Below, piece after piece: positions 34,652 through 44,021 of a DNA stretch of 64,000 bases (the first letter of the stretch is position 1; every line of letters begins with the position of its first letter). Under the pieces are notes generated by a model that saw only the letters and a program-made list of their open reading frames with translations, did no database searches and was not told the DNA's origin. Source of the DNA: Spirosoma sp. KUDC1026 (GTDB lineage Bacteria > Bacteroidota > Bacteroidia > Cytophagales > Spirosomataceae); contig NZ_CP056032.1 of assembly GCF_013375035.1 (NCBI RefSeq), forward strand, positions 5,082,001 through 5,146,000. The letters run 5' to 3'. The translations under genes and the position numbers were made by a program.

Positions 34652-36129
34652 TGGAAGCTCAATTTGATGACGATTTACGTCTACTGACAAATGCGCTCCG
34701 GCAGGAAACCTTCCGTTTTATTCTGATCGGCCACAACCGCTATAGTCTCTACAAAGAGATTGCCGCCCGAATAGAGTCTTTGTATCCAATCCGCACCACA
34801 GTCTTACGGTTGACAGGTAAAGAGTACCGACAAATAGCTGACGACATTACGGGGGTAAAAGATGGCATTATCCTTATTCCTGATTTTGGCTGGCTATTTC
34901 AGTCAGGTAATGAAGATACCTGCGTTGCCTTCAATCAGCGTCGTGATGCCTTTGCCCGTTTGAATATTGCTTTTGTCTGCTTTATCGAACCTAATGAATT
35001 TGCTCAAGTTCCCTATAAAGTTCCTGATTGGTGGTCATTACGTTCTCTTGAATTGGATTTTCATCGAGATAAGCTAGAAGAGGTAGGCTCATTTCAACCT
35101 GCTTATTTAGAGGAAATGTCGTCTTTAGGAGGACAAACGAAAGAAGAAAAACAGACAGAAATCAATAGACTTCTTCAACAAATAGATACTATATATTCAG
35201 AAAACGATTTCCTACTTGCGTCTAATTTATTCCAGATAGGAAGAATTTTTTATGATTTATTTGATTATACAGAAGCAAACGAATATTATCAAAAAAGTCT
35301 TACTATTTTTCGAAAAATAGGAAATACATTTGAGGAATGTATACTTCTCAACAATATAAGTCAAATTCATGATGCAATAGGCAATTACGATTTGGCCTTG
35401 AGTTATCTTCAACAAAGTTTGGCGTTACAGGACGATATTGGAGATAGTGACTTAGAGGCAAGCATACTAAACAACATTGGCCAAATATACTACGTGTGGG
35501 GAGATTATAACACTGCGTTAGAATATTTGGAGAGAAGTTTATCTTTAACTCAAGATAAAGAGAAAGAAGGTGTAACGCTAAGTAATATTGGTAATATTTA
35601 TACACATCTTGGGGAATACGACAAAGCATTAGAAATTTTCCAACACAGTTTAAATATTCAGATAGCCAGCAGAAACTTACGTGGTCAAGGTCTAGCTCTT
35701 AATAATATTAGTCAAGTCTATACCTCTCAAGGAGATTATACAAACGCTTTGGCCTGTCTTCATGAAAGCCTTATTATTAGGCAGCGTATAGGAGACAAAA
35801 AAGGAATAGGATCCAATTTAAATAACATTGGATTAATTCACTATACCTACGAAAACTATGAAAACGCTTTAAAATATTTCCAGCAAAGTCTAGAAATAAA
35901 CCAGCAAATAGATAATAAGAGCGGTATGGCGACAGCATTATTAAATATTGGTGATCTTTATCTTGATTGGGGTCAAGACATTAAAAGAGCTATCAGTTCT
36001 TTAAAAAGAGCGCTTGAATTATTTAAACAACTTAAATCTCCAAGCATTAAGACCGTCCAAAAAGCTCTTGACGCCATCCGTGAACAGATAGGTAACGAAC
36101 GTTACAATGAGCTGATTCAATCTGTTTAA
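34651..36129 (+). CDS. STAND-like (P-loop-less) domain plus seven TPRs
   Basis: A 492-residue protein. Residues 1-150 (FRFILIGHNRYSLYKEIAAR; DGIILIPDFGWLF; FNQRRDAFARLNIAFVCFIE; VPDWWSLRSLELDFHRD) have the pattern of the ATPase-like domain in bacterial STAND/TPR proteins (RRDxLAxLPxPLxFW...APDxWxWR), but I see no Walker A, so it is likely an inactive version. A linker follows, then seven repeats of about 40 residues of kinesin-light-chain type (for example SILNNIGQIYYVWGDYNTAL). The TPR half is very A+T-rich: 18 G/C of 60 at 35161-35220. Probably a sensor or scaffold working with the upstream ATPase. Confidence 0.7.
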   Translation: MEAQFDDDLRLLTNALRQETFRFILIGHNRYSLYKEIAARIESLYPIRTTVLRLTGKEYRQIADDITGVKDGIILIPDFGWLFQSGNEDTCVAFNQRRDAFARLNIAFVCFIEPNEFAQVPYKVPDWWSLRSLELDFHRDKLEEVGSFQPAYLEEMSSLGGQTKEEKQTEINRLLQQIDTIYSENDFLLASNLFQIGRIFYDLFDYTEANEYYQKSLTIFRKIGNTFEECILLNNISQIHDAIGNYDLALSYLQQSLALQDDIGDSDLEASILNNIGQIYYVWGDYNTALEYLERSLSLTQDKEKEGVTLSNIGNIYTHLGEYDKALEIFQHSLNIQIASRNLRGQGLALNNISQVYTSQGDYTNALACLHESLIIRQRIGDKKGIGSNLNNIGLIHYTYENYENALKYFQQSLEINQQIDNKSGMATALLNIGDLYLDWGQDIKRAISSLKRALELFKQLKSPSIKTVQKALDAIREQIGNERYNELIQSV

Positions 36130-36137
36130 TACATTAA

Positions 36138-36175
36138 TTTCTCTCCAGCCCAGATAGCTGTGGACCGGAGAGAAA
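36138..36175. terminator. Terminator between the TPR gene and the M20 peptidase
   Basis: TTTCTCTCC (36138-36146) pairs with GGAGAGAAA (36167-36175), 9 nt after the TPR stop, between converging genes. Confidence 0.6.
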
Positions 36176-36184
36176 CGGCATACC

Positions 36185-37459
36185 TTACCGCGTCAGGCGG
36201 TACAGCAGCACGGCGGTACGTTGAATCAGGAGCGGGTACTCCTTGCTGTTCATGGTTTCTTCAATGCTGTGCGCCCCTTTGCCCGATGCACCCAAACCAT
36301 CAATGCAGGGCAGGTATTCGGCGATAAACGATACGTCACCCGCCCCGCGCGAACCCGGATCCCCAGCAGCAACGGGACCAAGCCCCATGTCCCGGCTAAC
36401 TTTATCCACCTCCAGACGCAGCTTGTCGTTGGCGGCAGTTGGCTCCATCGACGGAATACCATCCACGAACGTAATTTTCGAACCAGTCAGCGGCAGGCTT
36501 TTGCTCACGATTTCGTGCATCCGGACACGCGCCTTTTCTTTCTGCGCTTCGCCCAGAAACCGTAAATCGCCTTTTACCAGCGCTGAGCCAGCAATAATAT
36601 TCGTTTTGCCGACAGCACGCGCTTCGGCCGTTTTGTCGTCGTATTTTACGTCGGCCCCACCCACGATCAGGCCGGGGTTAAAGGTCAGGTACTGCTCCTG
36701 CCCCAACACCCGCCGAAACTCGGTCAGAATTCGGGCAGCTTCGTAGATGGCTCCGTAGCCCAGGTCACTGAAAATCCGCGACGAGTGGCCTGAGCGCGCT
36801 CGTACATCCAATGTCCAGCTACTCGATCCCCGCCGACCAGTCGTGACGAGATTAAGGCCCTGCGCCGTTTCGAAGGCTAGCGCCAGATCGCACCTTTTAG
36901 CCCGCTCGATAAAATCCAGGCGGCTTGCCATGCCCCCTCCACTTTCTTCATCACCCGTCAAATAGACTGTGATATTGGTGTCATCCAGCAATTGCTGCTG
37001 CTGCATGGCTTTTAGCGCGGCAATGATCATGACATCACCACCCTTTATGTCGTTCACGCCCTGCCCCGTTATTGTCGAGTCGCTGGTGTGCGTATACGGC
37101 TCCATCGGCAGACTCTTCTCAAACACCGTATCTAAGTGACCAATCAGAAAAAGCTTTTTCCCTTTCTTGCCCTGCCGGGTAGCCACCAGGTGCCCCGCCC
37201 GGTTGAGCGAATCCGGTAACGTAACCCACTCGACGGTAAAGCCCAGCTTTTTGAATTCGTCCCCCATCAGGTTGCCCACCTGCCGAACGCCTTCTTTATT
37301 GAGCGAGCCACTGTTGATGTTGACGACCTTTTCCAGAAACGCTTCGGTTTCCGGCATCTGTTTTTTCACCGTTGCCACCAGCGTTGATTCGGGTTTGGTC
37401 AGTGACTGAGCATAGGTCGAACAGCCGCCCAGCAGCAAGAACAGGACAAGTTTTTTCAT
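36185..37459 (-). CDS. Exported M20-family metallopeptidase
   Basis: A 424-residue zinc carboxypeptidase of the glutamate carboxypeptidase/ArgE group. The signal region MKKLVLFLLLGGCSTYAQS could be a lipobox (LGGC) or a cleaved signal. Metal ligands: FLIGHLDTVF (His), GVNDIKGGD (Asp), LTGDEESGG (Glu, with the neighbouring catalytic Glu) and GKGAHSIEETMN (His near the end). The dimerisation domain lies at about residues 210-330. Located in the periplasm or anchored there; it would trim peptides or folate-type conjugates. Intact, unlike the other M20 gene at 47.5 kb. Confidence 0.88.
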   Translation of the reverse strand: MKKLVLFLLLGGCSTYAQSLTKPESTLVATVKKQMPETEAFLEKVVNINSGSLNKEGVRQVGNLMGDEFKKLGFTVEWVTLPDSLNRAGHLVATRQGKKGKKLFLIGHLDTVFEKSLPMEPYTHTSDSTITGQGVNDIKGGDVMIIAALKAMQQQQLLDDTNITVYLTGDEESGGGMASRLDFIERAKRCDLALAFETAQGLNLVTTGRRGSSSWTLDVRARSGHSSRIFSDLGYGAIYEAARILTEFRRVLGQEQYLTFNPGLIVGGADVKYDDKTAEARAVGKTNIIAGSALVKGDLRFLGEAQKEKARVRMHEIVSKSLPLTGSKITFVDGIPSMEPTAANDKLRLEVDKVSRDMGLGPVAAGDPGSRGAGDVSFIAEYLPCIDGLGASGKGAHSIEETMNSKEYPLLIQRTAVLLYRLTR

Positions 37460-37585
37460 GGGTACGATTCACAGGATTGTATTCGTGGCTAAAATAAGGA
37501 GAAGGCAACCAGCAGGAAAGCGCTTGACTAAGAACAATTCTGTTTTCTGGCCCAATGTCAGTTATTTCTTCGCCTAAAAACGAAG

Positions 37586-37617
37586 ACCGCCAGGCAACCC
37601 AATGGTCACCTGGCGGT
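37586..37617 (-). terminator. Terminator of the RND efflux operon
   Basis: ACCGCCAGG (37586-37594) pairs with CCTGGCGGT (37609-37617). On the minus strand it is followed by CTTCGTTTTTAGG. It lies 44 nt past the stop of the outer-membrane factor. Confidence 0.65.
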
Positions 37618-37660
37618 ATCTCGGCACCGATATACGGTACGTGCAGTGAATAGCTTTCGG

Positions 37661-39106
37661 TTATTTCCAGCCGCCCCCTAAGGCACGGTAAATATTTACC
37701 GTAGCATTGATCTGTTGCATCTTTGTTTCAACCAGATCGAAACGCGCTTCCAGTGCATCCCGCTGCGTTAGCAAAACTTCCATGTAATCAGCCCGCGCAT
37801 TGCCGAACAGCGTATTGGCAATATCGGTCGACTGTGTCAGGGCTGTTACTTCCTGTGTTTTCAGGTTGTAGCTGTTTTCCAGGTTGCTGATGTTCGCGAG
37901 CTGATTAGCCACTTCTACGTAAGCATTCAGGATCGTCCGTTCGTAGTTGTAGACGGCCTGCGTCTGCCGGGCGTTGGCGCTGGAATAGGCAGATTTTATG
38001 CCCAACCGATTCACCAGCGGTGCAGTCAGCCCCCCCGCCAGTGAGTACAGAATGGATTGGGGAGTCGATAGTAGAAACATCGGATTGAAGGCTTCGAAAC
38101 CAGCGCCGGCCGTAATATCCAGTCGTGGATAAAAGTTAGCCCGGGCCACCTGTACGTCCAGCTTGGCAGCGGCCAGATCCAGCTCCGCCCGTTTGATGTC
38201 GGGGCGGTTGGCCAGCAGCTGCGATGGCACACCGGCGCGAACAACCGCCGGGGTCAACGTAACGAACGACTGCGAATTCCGAACGACAGGCTGCGGATAC
38301 CGACCTACCAGGAAGTTGATCCGGTTTTCGGTTTCCACGATACGTTGCTGAACCGAGTACTGCATCTCGCGGGTGTGCAGCACCTGGGCTTCGAATCGGC
38401 GCACCGCCAGTTCGGTCACCCGGGCCGATTCTTTCTGCAGCCGCACGATCCGCAGGGCATTGTTCTGAATATCGATGTTCTCTTTCAGAATCGACAGTTG
38501 GTTGTCATAGGCCAGCAGTTCATAGTACGAAGTAGCGATTTCACCGACCAGATTCGTGATCATGAAGTTCCGCCCTTCGGTGCTGGACTGATACCGGAGC
38601 ACCGCTGCCTGCTTGGCGTTACGTAGTCTCCGCCAGATATCGACTTCCCAGCTGGCAAAAGCGCCGACCAGAAAGTTGGGCAACGGATCGGGTGTCCGGC
38701 GTTCTTTAATAGTAACAGCCTCTTCCGTTGCTCCCTGAAGCGTATACCGCCCCGGCCGGTCCAGCCCGGCTTCGCCCCGCAAGCCCACAAAGGGGAGGTA
38801 TTCCCCCTGGCGAGCCTGAATTTCGTTACGCGTGATGGCAATTTCCTGCGTGGTGATGTTCAGTTCCTGGTTGTTTCGCAGGGCCGTGGCAATCAGCGTA
38901 TCCAGGTTGGGGTCGGTAAAAAACTCCGACCAGGCAACCGGACCATTCGTACGGGCTGTGTCCGTCGTGTTGACGTAAGCAGCCGGAACCGTTCTGTTCT
39001 CTGTTTTGGTGACTAAAGCCGGGGTTTTGCAGGCGGTATTGATTAGGGTGATCGACAAGGTAACCCCTAACCAAGTGACGATTTGTTTACTTCTCATTGA
39101 TTTCAC
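37661..39106 (-). CDS. RND efflux outer-membrane factor (OprM/TolC type)
   Basis: A 481-residue outer-membrane channel. The lipoprotein signal ends LINTACKTPALVTK. Duplicated outer-membrane efflux motifs include LDTLIATALRNNQELNITTQEI and RPDIKRAELDLAAAKLDVQVARANFYP (NodT signature). The gene overlaps the pump gene by 20 nt and is the last of the operon. The channel spans the outer membrane and periplasm. Confidence 0.92.
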   Translation of the reverse strand: MKSMRSKQIVTWLGVTLSITLINTACKTPALVTKTENRTVPAAYVNTTDTARTNGPVAWSEFFTDPNLDTLIATALRNNQELNITTQEIAITRNEIQARQGEYLPFVGLRGEAGLDRPGRYTLQGATEEAVTIKERRTPDPLPNFLVGAFASWEVDIWRRLRNAKQAAVLRYQSSTEGRNFMITNLVGEIATSYYELLAYDNQLSILKENIDIQNNALRIVRLQKESARVTELAVRRFEAQVLHTREMQYSVQQRIVETENRINFLVGRYPQPVVRNSQSFVTLTPAVVRAGVPSQLLANRPDIKRAELDLAAAKLDVQVARANFYPRLDITAGAGFEAFNPMFLLSTPQSILYSLAGGLTAPLVNRLGIKSAYSSANARQTQAVYNYERTILNAYVEVANQLANISNLENSYNLKTQEVTALTQSTDIANTLFGNARADYMEVLLTQRDALEARFDLVETKMQQINATVNIYRALGGGWK

Positions 39107-42100
39107 TTTCTTCTAGGTGGGGGAAACTGTCTACAGAATGAACCAGCTCTTCGGTTAGTGATCCCTCTTCTTCATCCTTGATCATCTTGCGACCATCGGC
39201 CAGACTGCCGAATATGTAGTAGAGGCCAGGGATGATAACAACACCGAAGATGGTTCCGAACAGCATACCGCCCAGGGCCGACGCACCAATAGTACGGTTA
39301 CCGATAGCTCCGGCCCCCGTAGCCACAATCAGCGGAATCAAACCGGCTACGAAGGCAAACGAGGTCATCAGGATCGGGCGGAAACGGACTCTGGCCCCTT
39401 CGATTGCGGCTTCCAGAATGGTGGCGCCCTCCTGTCGTTTCTGGACGGCGAACTCAACAATCAGTACGGCATTCTTGCCGAGCAGCCCAATCAGCATGAT
39501 AAGTCCGATCTGGGCGTAGATGTTATTTTCCAGTCCCATCGCTTTCAGCATGAAGAACGAACCGAATACCCCAACAGGCAGCGAGAAAACAACGGCCAGC
39601 GGTATGATAAAGCTTTCGTACTGAGCAGCAAGCACCATGTATACGAAGGCCAGTACGATCAGGAATACGTAGAGCGATTCGTTACCGCGAATAGCTTCGT
39701 CGTACGAGAGCCCTTCAAACGCGATATCGTACCCTTTCGGCAGCGTTTTGGCCGCCACTTCCCGGATAGCCTGGATGGCATCGGCCGTTGTGTATCCCTT
39801 GGCAGGAAGCCCCTGGATAGCCGCCGAATTGTACATATTAAACCGAGTAATCTCGTTCGGCCCCTGTCCTTTTTTCAGCTTCATGAACGCCGAGTAAGGT
39901 ACCATTTCGCCCGCGTCGTTCTTGACAAAAAGATTCAGGATATCCGATGGCAGCCGTCTGAAAGCAGGATCGGACTGCACGTACACTTTGAAGAACTGGT
40001 TGAACTTGATAAATCCTTGTTCGTACGTACTACCGATCAGGATGTTCAGGTTATCCATTGCTTTTCCGATCGATACGCCCTTCTGCATGGCCAGCTGATT
40101 GTCGATCTCCAGTTCGTACTGCGGATAGTTAGCTGCAAAGAAGGTGAACAGACCGGTCAGTTCGGGGCGTTTGCCCAGATCTTCCATGAACTGCTTGTTG
40201 ACCTTATCGAATTCGCTGTAATCCGTATCGGTGTTTTTATCCAGCAGACGCATCGAGAAACCACCCGACGTACCGAAACCCGGGATGGCTGGTGGCTCGA
40301 AGAATTCAACGGTCGCGCCGAGATTTCTCGATTTACCTTCCAGTTCTTCCATGATCTCTTTTACGTTCTTGTCACGCTCCGACCAGGGTTTCAGGTTGAT
40401 CAGACACGTACCGGCGTTCGAACCCCGGCCTTCGGTCATGATTTCATAACCCGCCAGCGACGAAACCGACTCAATACCCGGCACCTCTTCGCATATTTTC
40501 TGCAGCGACTGAGAAACCTGATTGGTTTTTTCCAGCGTAGTACCCGGAGGGGTCTGGATAATGGCGTAAATCGTACTCTGGTCTTCGTTCGGAATAAAGC
40601 CGGCTGGCAGAATCTGGTTCTCTAAGAAGATACCCGCGCAGAAAGCCGCCAGTACCAGGAACGTTACCACGCGCCGGTTCACGATCAGGCGCAGGATACC
40701 TACGTACCAGCCCGTCATTTTATCGAAGCCCCGGTTGAATCCATCGATTGCGCGGGTCAGGATATTTTTCTTCGGTGGGTGGCCGTGGTGATTTTTCAGC
40801 AGCATGGCACACAGCACCGGTGTCAGCGTTAGGGCGATCAGGGCCGAAATCACAATGGAAGAAGCCATTGTAATCGAGAACTGCCGATAGAACGTACCAA
40901 CCGGGCCAGTCATGAACGAGATCGGCAGGAATACCGACACCATCACCAGCGTAATCGCGATGATAGCTCCGCTGATCTCACCCAGTACTTCGCGAACCGC
41001 GCCAAAGGGTGTTAGCCGTGGTTTTTCTTCCATCTTGGCGTGCACGGCTTCCACCACCACAATGGCATCATCGACCACAATACCAATAGCAAGTACCAGA
41101 GCGAAGAGTGTAATCAGGTTGATGGATAGCCCAAACGCCTGGATGACGAAGAACGCCCCAATCAACGATACCGGCACCGCCAGGATCGGAATCAGCGTTG
41201 ACCGCCAGTCGCCAAGGAAGATAAATACGACGAGAGCCACCAGAATAAAGGCATCGCGCAACGTATCAATTACCTGCTCGATCGACGCATCCAGGAACTG
41301 TGATACGTCATAGCTGATTTTGTAGTCCACCCCCGGCGGGAACGACTCTTTCATTACCTCCAGCTTCTCTTTTACTTCTTCGATTACATCGCTGGCGTTA
41401 CTACCATAGTTCTGCCGCAATACAATAGCTGCCGATGGGTGTCCATCCAGGTTGGAGTAAATGTTAACGAATTCACTACCCAACTCCACGCGGGCAATAT
41501 CCCGCAGGTGAATGCTTTCCCCTGCCGAGTTGGCCCGGATAATGATCCCTTCGTATTCTTTCGGGTCGCTGTATCGTCCTTTATACGTAAGCACGTATTC
41601 GAGTGACTGAGCCGCAATACCGGAGCTTTGTCCAAGTCGACCCGGTCGCCCGATAATACTTTGCTCACCCATGGCTTTCATTACCTCCTCGACGGAGACA
41701 TTGTAGGCCCGCATCCGGTCTGGGTCCAGCCAAACACGCATGGCGTACCGGCGGCTACCTAAGATCTGCGCCCGGGCAACCCCTTTCGTCCGCTGGATTT
41801 CGGGGATCATTTTTACCGTAGCGTAGTTAAACAGGAATTTCTCGTCAATGCTCTTTTCTTTCGAATAGAGGTTAACGTACATCAGCATACTGGGCTGAAT
41901 CGGCGTAATGATAACCCCCTCCCGCTGCACCAGTTCGGGCAGCAGCGGCATCACCTGGTCAACCCGTGTTTTCACCCGGACAACGGCATCGTTGGGGTCG
42001 GTACCCGGTTCGAAAATGATCCGGAGCGTGGCCTCACCGGCACTGGTGGCATCGGTAGCGATGTAGCGCATGTCCTGCACCCCGTTGATGGCCTGTTCCA

Positions 42101-42293
42101 GGGTAATCAGCGTGGATTTGACCAGTACGTCGGCACTCGATCCGGGATAGTCAATAAAGATATTGACCGTAGTCGGCGCAATATCCGGGAATTGAGAAAT
42201 TGGTAATTTCTTGATAGCCAGTACACCAATAAAGACGATCATGATCGAGATCACGATAGCGAATACAGGTCTACGGATGAATTTTGTGAACAT
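39087..42293 (-). CDS. RND multidrug efflux pump (HAE-1, AcrB type)
   Basis: Inner-membrane proton-driven drug exporter of 1068 residues. The N-terminus MFTKFIRRPVFAIVISIMIVFIGVLAIKKLPISQFPDIAPTTV is split here by helix 1. GIVVDDAIVVVEAV carries the two conserved Asp residues of the proton relay, and GLLGKNAVLIVEF lies in helix 10. ENQILPAGFIPNEDQ begins the second half. Preceded by the adaptor (25 nt) and overlapping the outer-membrane factor. Drug spectrum cannot be told. Confidence 0.95.
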   Translation of the reverse strand: MFTKFIRRPVFAIVISIMIVFIGVLAIKKLPISQFPDIAPTTVNIFIDYPGSSADVLVKSTLITLEQAINGVQDMRYIATDATSAGEATLRIIFEPGTDPNDAVVRVKTRVDQVMPLLPELVQREGVIITPIQPSMLMYVNLYSKEKSIDEKFLFNYATVKMIPEIQRTKGVARAQILGSRRYAMRVWLDPDRMRAYNVSVEEVMKAMGEQSIIGRPGRLGQSSGIAAQSLEYVLTYKGRYSDPKEYEGIIIRANSAGESIHLRDIARVELGSEFVNIYSNLDGHPSAAIVLRQNYGSNASDVIEEVKEKLEVMKESFPPGVDYKISYDVSQFLDASIEQVIDTLRDAFILVALVVFIFLGDWRSTLIPILAVPVSLIGAFFVIQAFGLSINLITLFALVLAIGIVVDDAIVVVEAVHAKMEEKPRLTPFGAVREVLGEISGAIIAITLVMVSVFLPISFMTGPVGTFYRQFSITMASSIVISALIALTLTPVLCAMLLKNHHGHPPKKNILTRAIDGFNRGFDKMTGWYVGILRLIVNRRVVTFLVLAAFCAGIFLENQILPAGFIPNEDQSTIYAIIQTPPGTTLEKTNQVSQSLQKICEEVPGIESVSSLAGYEIMTEGRGSNAGTCLINLKPWSERDKNVKEIMEELEGKSRNLGATVEFFEPPAIPGFGTSGGFSMRLLDKNTDTDYSEFDKVNKQFMEDLGKRPELTGLFTFFAANYPQYELEIDNQLAMQKGVSIGKAMDNLNILIGSTYEQGFIKFNQFFKVYVQSDPAFRRLPSDILNLFVKNDAGEMVPYSAFMKLKKGQGPNEITRFNMYNSAAIQGLPAKGYTTADAIQAIREVAAKTLPKGYDIAFEGLSYDEAIRGNESLYVFLIVLAFVYMVLAAQYESFIIPLAVVFSLPVGVFGSFFMLKAMGLENNIYAQIGLIMLIGLLGKNAVLIVEFAVQKRQEGATILEAAIEGARVRFRPILMTSFAFVAGLIPLIVATGAGAIGNRTIGASALGGMLFGTIFGVVIIPGLYYIFGSLADGRKMIKDEEEGSLTEELVHSVDSFPHLEESEINEK

Positions 42294-42318
42294 GTCTTCT
42301 TGGTTTTAGACTGGCTGG

Positions 42319-43410
42319 TTATTCGGCGTACAATCCTAGGTTCGAAATAACCGCAGTAGGCTTTTCGAATTTGTAAGCAATCTTCTCGTTCTCTTTCACC
42401 TGACGCAAGCCTTCCAGCAGAATCTTGTCGTCTTTGTTCAGACCGGAACTGACCACGAAAATGTGGGGCATTTCGGCGGCAATCTTGATTTCCCGCGACC
42501 GCACTTTGTTGTCTTTGTCGATCACGTAGACGTATTTCTTTTCCAGTACCTCGAAGGTAGCTTTCTGCGGAATGATCATGGCGTTCCGGATGGGCACTTT
42601 CATTTCGATGTTACCCGTTTCGCCGTGCCGCAGCAGCCCTTTGGGGTTTGGGAAGGTGGCCCGGAAAGCGATGTTACCCGTTTCGTTGTCGAAGTCAGCT
42701 TCGATGGTTTGTACTTTACCGGGATACTGGAACAGCTTATTGTTTGCCATTTTCAGGCTGACGTTGTTCAGATCGGCCTCACTTGCTTTTTCCTTCAGGT
42801 TGAGGTATTCGGCTTCCGGCACATTGAAATACACCCACATCTGACTGTTGTCCGACAGGGTGGTGAGCAGATCGCCTTCGTCGACCAGGCTACCCAGCCG
42901 CACCTGGAAATGGTCCATGATACCGCTGAACGGCGCCTTGATTTTGGTGAAGCCCAGATGCGCTTCGGCCAGCGATACGTCGGCTTTGGCTTTGTTGAAT
43001 TTAGCGTTGGCCATCGCCAGTTCAGTTGGCGCCACGATTTTACTGTCGGCCAGTTTTTTGGTATTCTGATACTCAATATCAGCGTAATTGGCTTCGGCCT
43101 GTGCTTTCTGCAGTTCAGCTTCGTACAGTTTGGGCATGATCTGGAACATCATCTGTCCTTCTCTGACCAGTTGTCCTTCATCGACGAAGATTTTCTGGAT
43201 ATAGCCCCGCTGCTGCGCCCGCATCTCGATGTGACGAATCGACCGAACCTGACCAACGTATTCTTTCGTAATCGTCGTGTCGGTCAGGAGCGGGCTGGTG
43301 ACCTGATATTCTACGGCTTCTTCCTCTTTTTCTTCTTCGTGTTTTGTGCAGCTTGTAACGCTCACCAGGGCGCACAAGCTCATGAGCATTAAAATTTTCT
43401 TGGGATTCAT
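42319..43410 (-). CDS. RND periplasmic adaptor (AcrA type)
   Basis: A 363-residue lipid-anchored membrane fusion protein. ATG 43410 gives MNPKKILMLMSLCALVSVTSC, lipobox at the last Cys; the frame is open to 43476 but that adds a non-signal extension. Hairpin: ELQKAQAEANYADIEYQNTK and NAKFNKAKADVSLAEAHLGFTKIKAPFSGIM, with the biotinyl-lipoyl halves GQVRSIRHIEMRAQQRGYI. It joins pump and channel. Second gene of the operon after a small membrane protein. Confidence 0.92.
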   Translation of the reverse strand: MNPKKILMLMSLCALVSVTSCTKHEEEKEEEAVEYQVTSPLLTDTTITKEYVGQVRSIRHIEMRAQQRGYIQKIFVDEGQLVREGQMMFQIMPKLYEAELQKAQAEANYADIEYQNTKKLADSKIVAPTELAMANAKFNKAKADVSLAEAHLGFTKIKAPFSGIMDHFQVRLGSLVDEGDLLTTLSDNSQMWVYFNVPEAEYLNLKEKASEADLNNVSLKMANNKLFQYPGKVQTIEADFDNETGNIAFRATFPNPKGLLRHGETGNIEMKVPIRNAMIIPQKATFEVLEKKYVYVIDKDNKVRSREIKIAAEMPHIFVVSSGLNKDDKILLEGLRQVKENEKIAYKFEKPTAVISNLGLYAE

Positions 43411-43528
43411 CTTCGTTGAAGCGGTGGGCATCAGCCGCGTTGGTTTATTGGTAAAATAGGTTGCTGTGTTTGGCATTAGCTCGTTCCGGTTTGGCTTCGT
43501 TTACCTGGTAGAGTTGTTAAAATTTTGG

Positions 43529-43816
43529 TTAATGAGCAGGCTGCTGAACGGCGATTGACTGGCCGGGGGGGGCGTTGGACACCTGCTCCAGCCGATGGAT
43601 CAGGCTGTCCTGCTGTCGATTAGTCCGCTGGCAATCCGAAAGCTGCTGCTGCCATACGATCTGGTCGAGTGGCTGGGCCGAGCTGCTCAGTTCATACTCA
43701 TACATATTCTGCTGATGACTCTGCTTATACAATAGAAACCCATTGAACACCAGCGAAAGAGCCAGTGCCAGCCCAAAGCTGTATAGCAAAATCGAGGGGA
43801 AAGTCCGGCGTTGCAT
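43529..43816 (-). CDS. Small membrane protein leading the RND operon
   Basis: A 95-residue protein from ATG 43816 (MQRRTFPSILLYSFGLALAL); an ATG at 43840 adds eight residues. One helix (SFGLALALSLVFNGFLLY) is followed by a short coiled-coil-like, Gln-rich segment (WQQQLSDCQRTNRQQDSLIH) and a proline-rich tail. It lies 118 nt upstream of the adaptor and may be the first gene of the operon; a -7-like TACCTTTT is about 80 nt upstream. No family recognised. Confidence 0.5.
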   Translation of the reverse strand: MQRRTFPSILLYSFGLALALSLVFNGFLLYKQSHQQNMYEYELSSSAQPLDQIVWQQQLSDCQRTNRQQDSLIHRLEQVSNAPPGQSIAVQQPAH

Positions 43817-44021
43817 ACTGGTGTCTATCTTAACTGACACAAATCAACTACCAGGACATTAGAACGACGTGAGAAGGAAATTTATAAGTTGTTAAAAAGG
43901 TACTATAGCCGCCCCCATTTCCAAGCTCAAAAACCTCTTCTATAACTAAAAAGTACTATTTAAAGCTCAAATAAGTAAACTTCGGCTCGTTGCAGCTTCT
44001 TCTTAGTAAACTGGCTGACCT

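Noticed and set aside
33199..36184. Integrative element around the ATPase/TPR pair
   Set aside because: No direct repeats, integrase, transposase or tRNA target were seen at either side; only composition suggests transfer.
40017..40625. Plus-strand open frame inside the RND pump
   Set aside because: Antisense shadow of a G+C-rich gene, without a promoter or recognisable domain.
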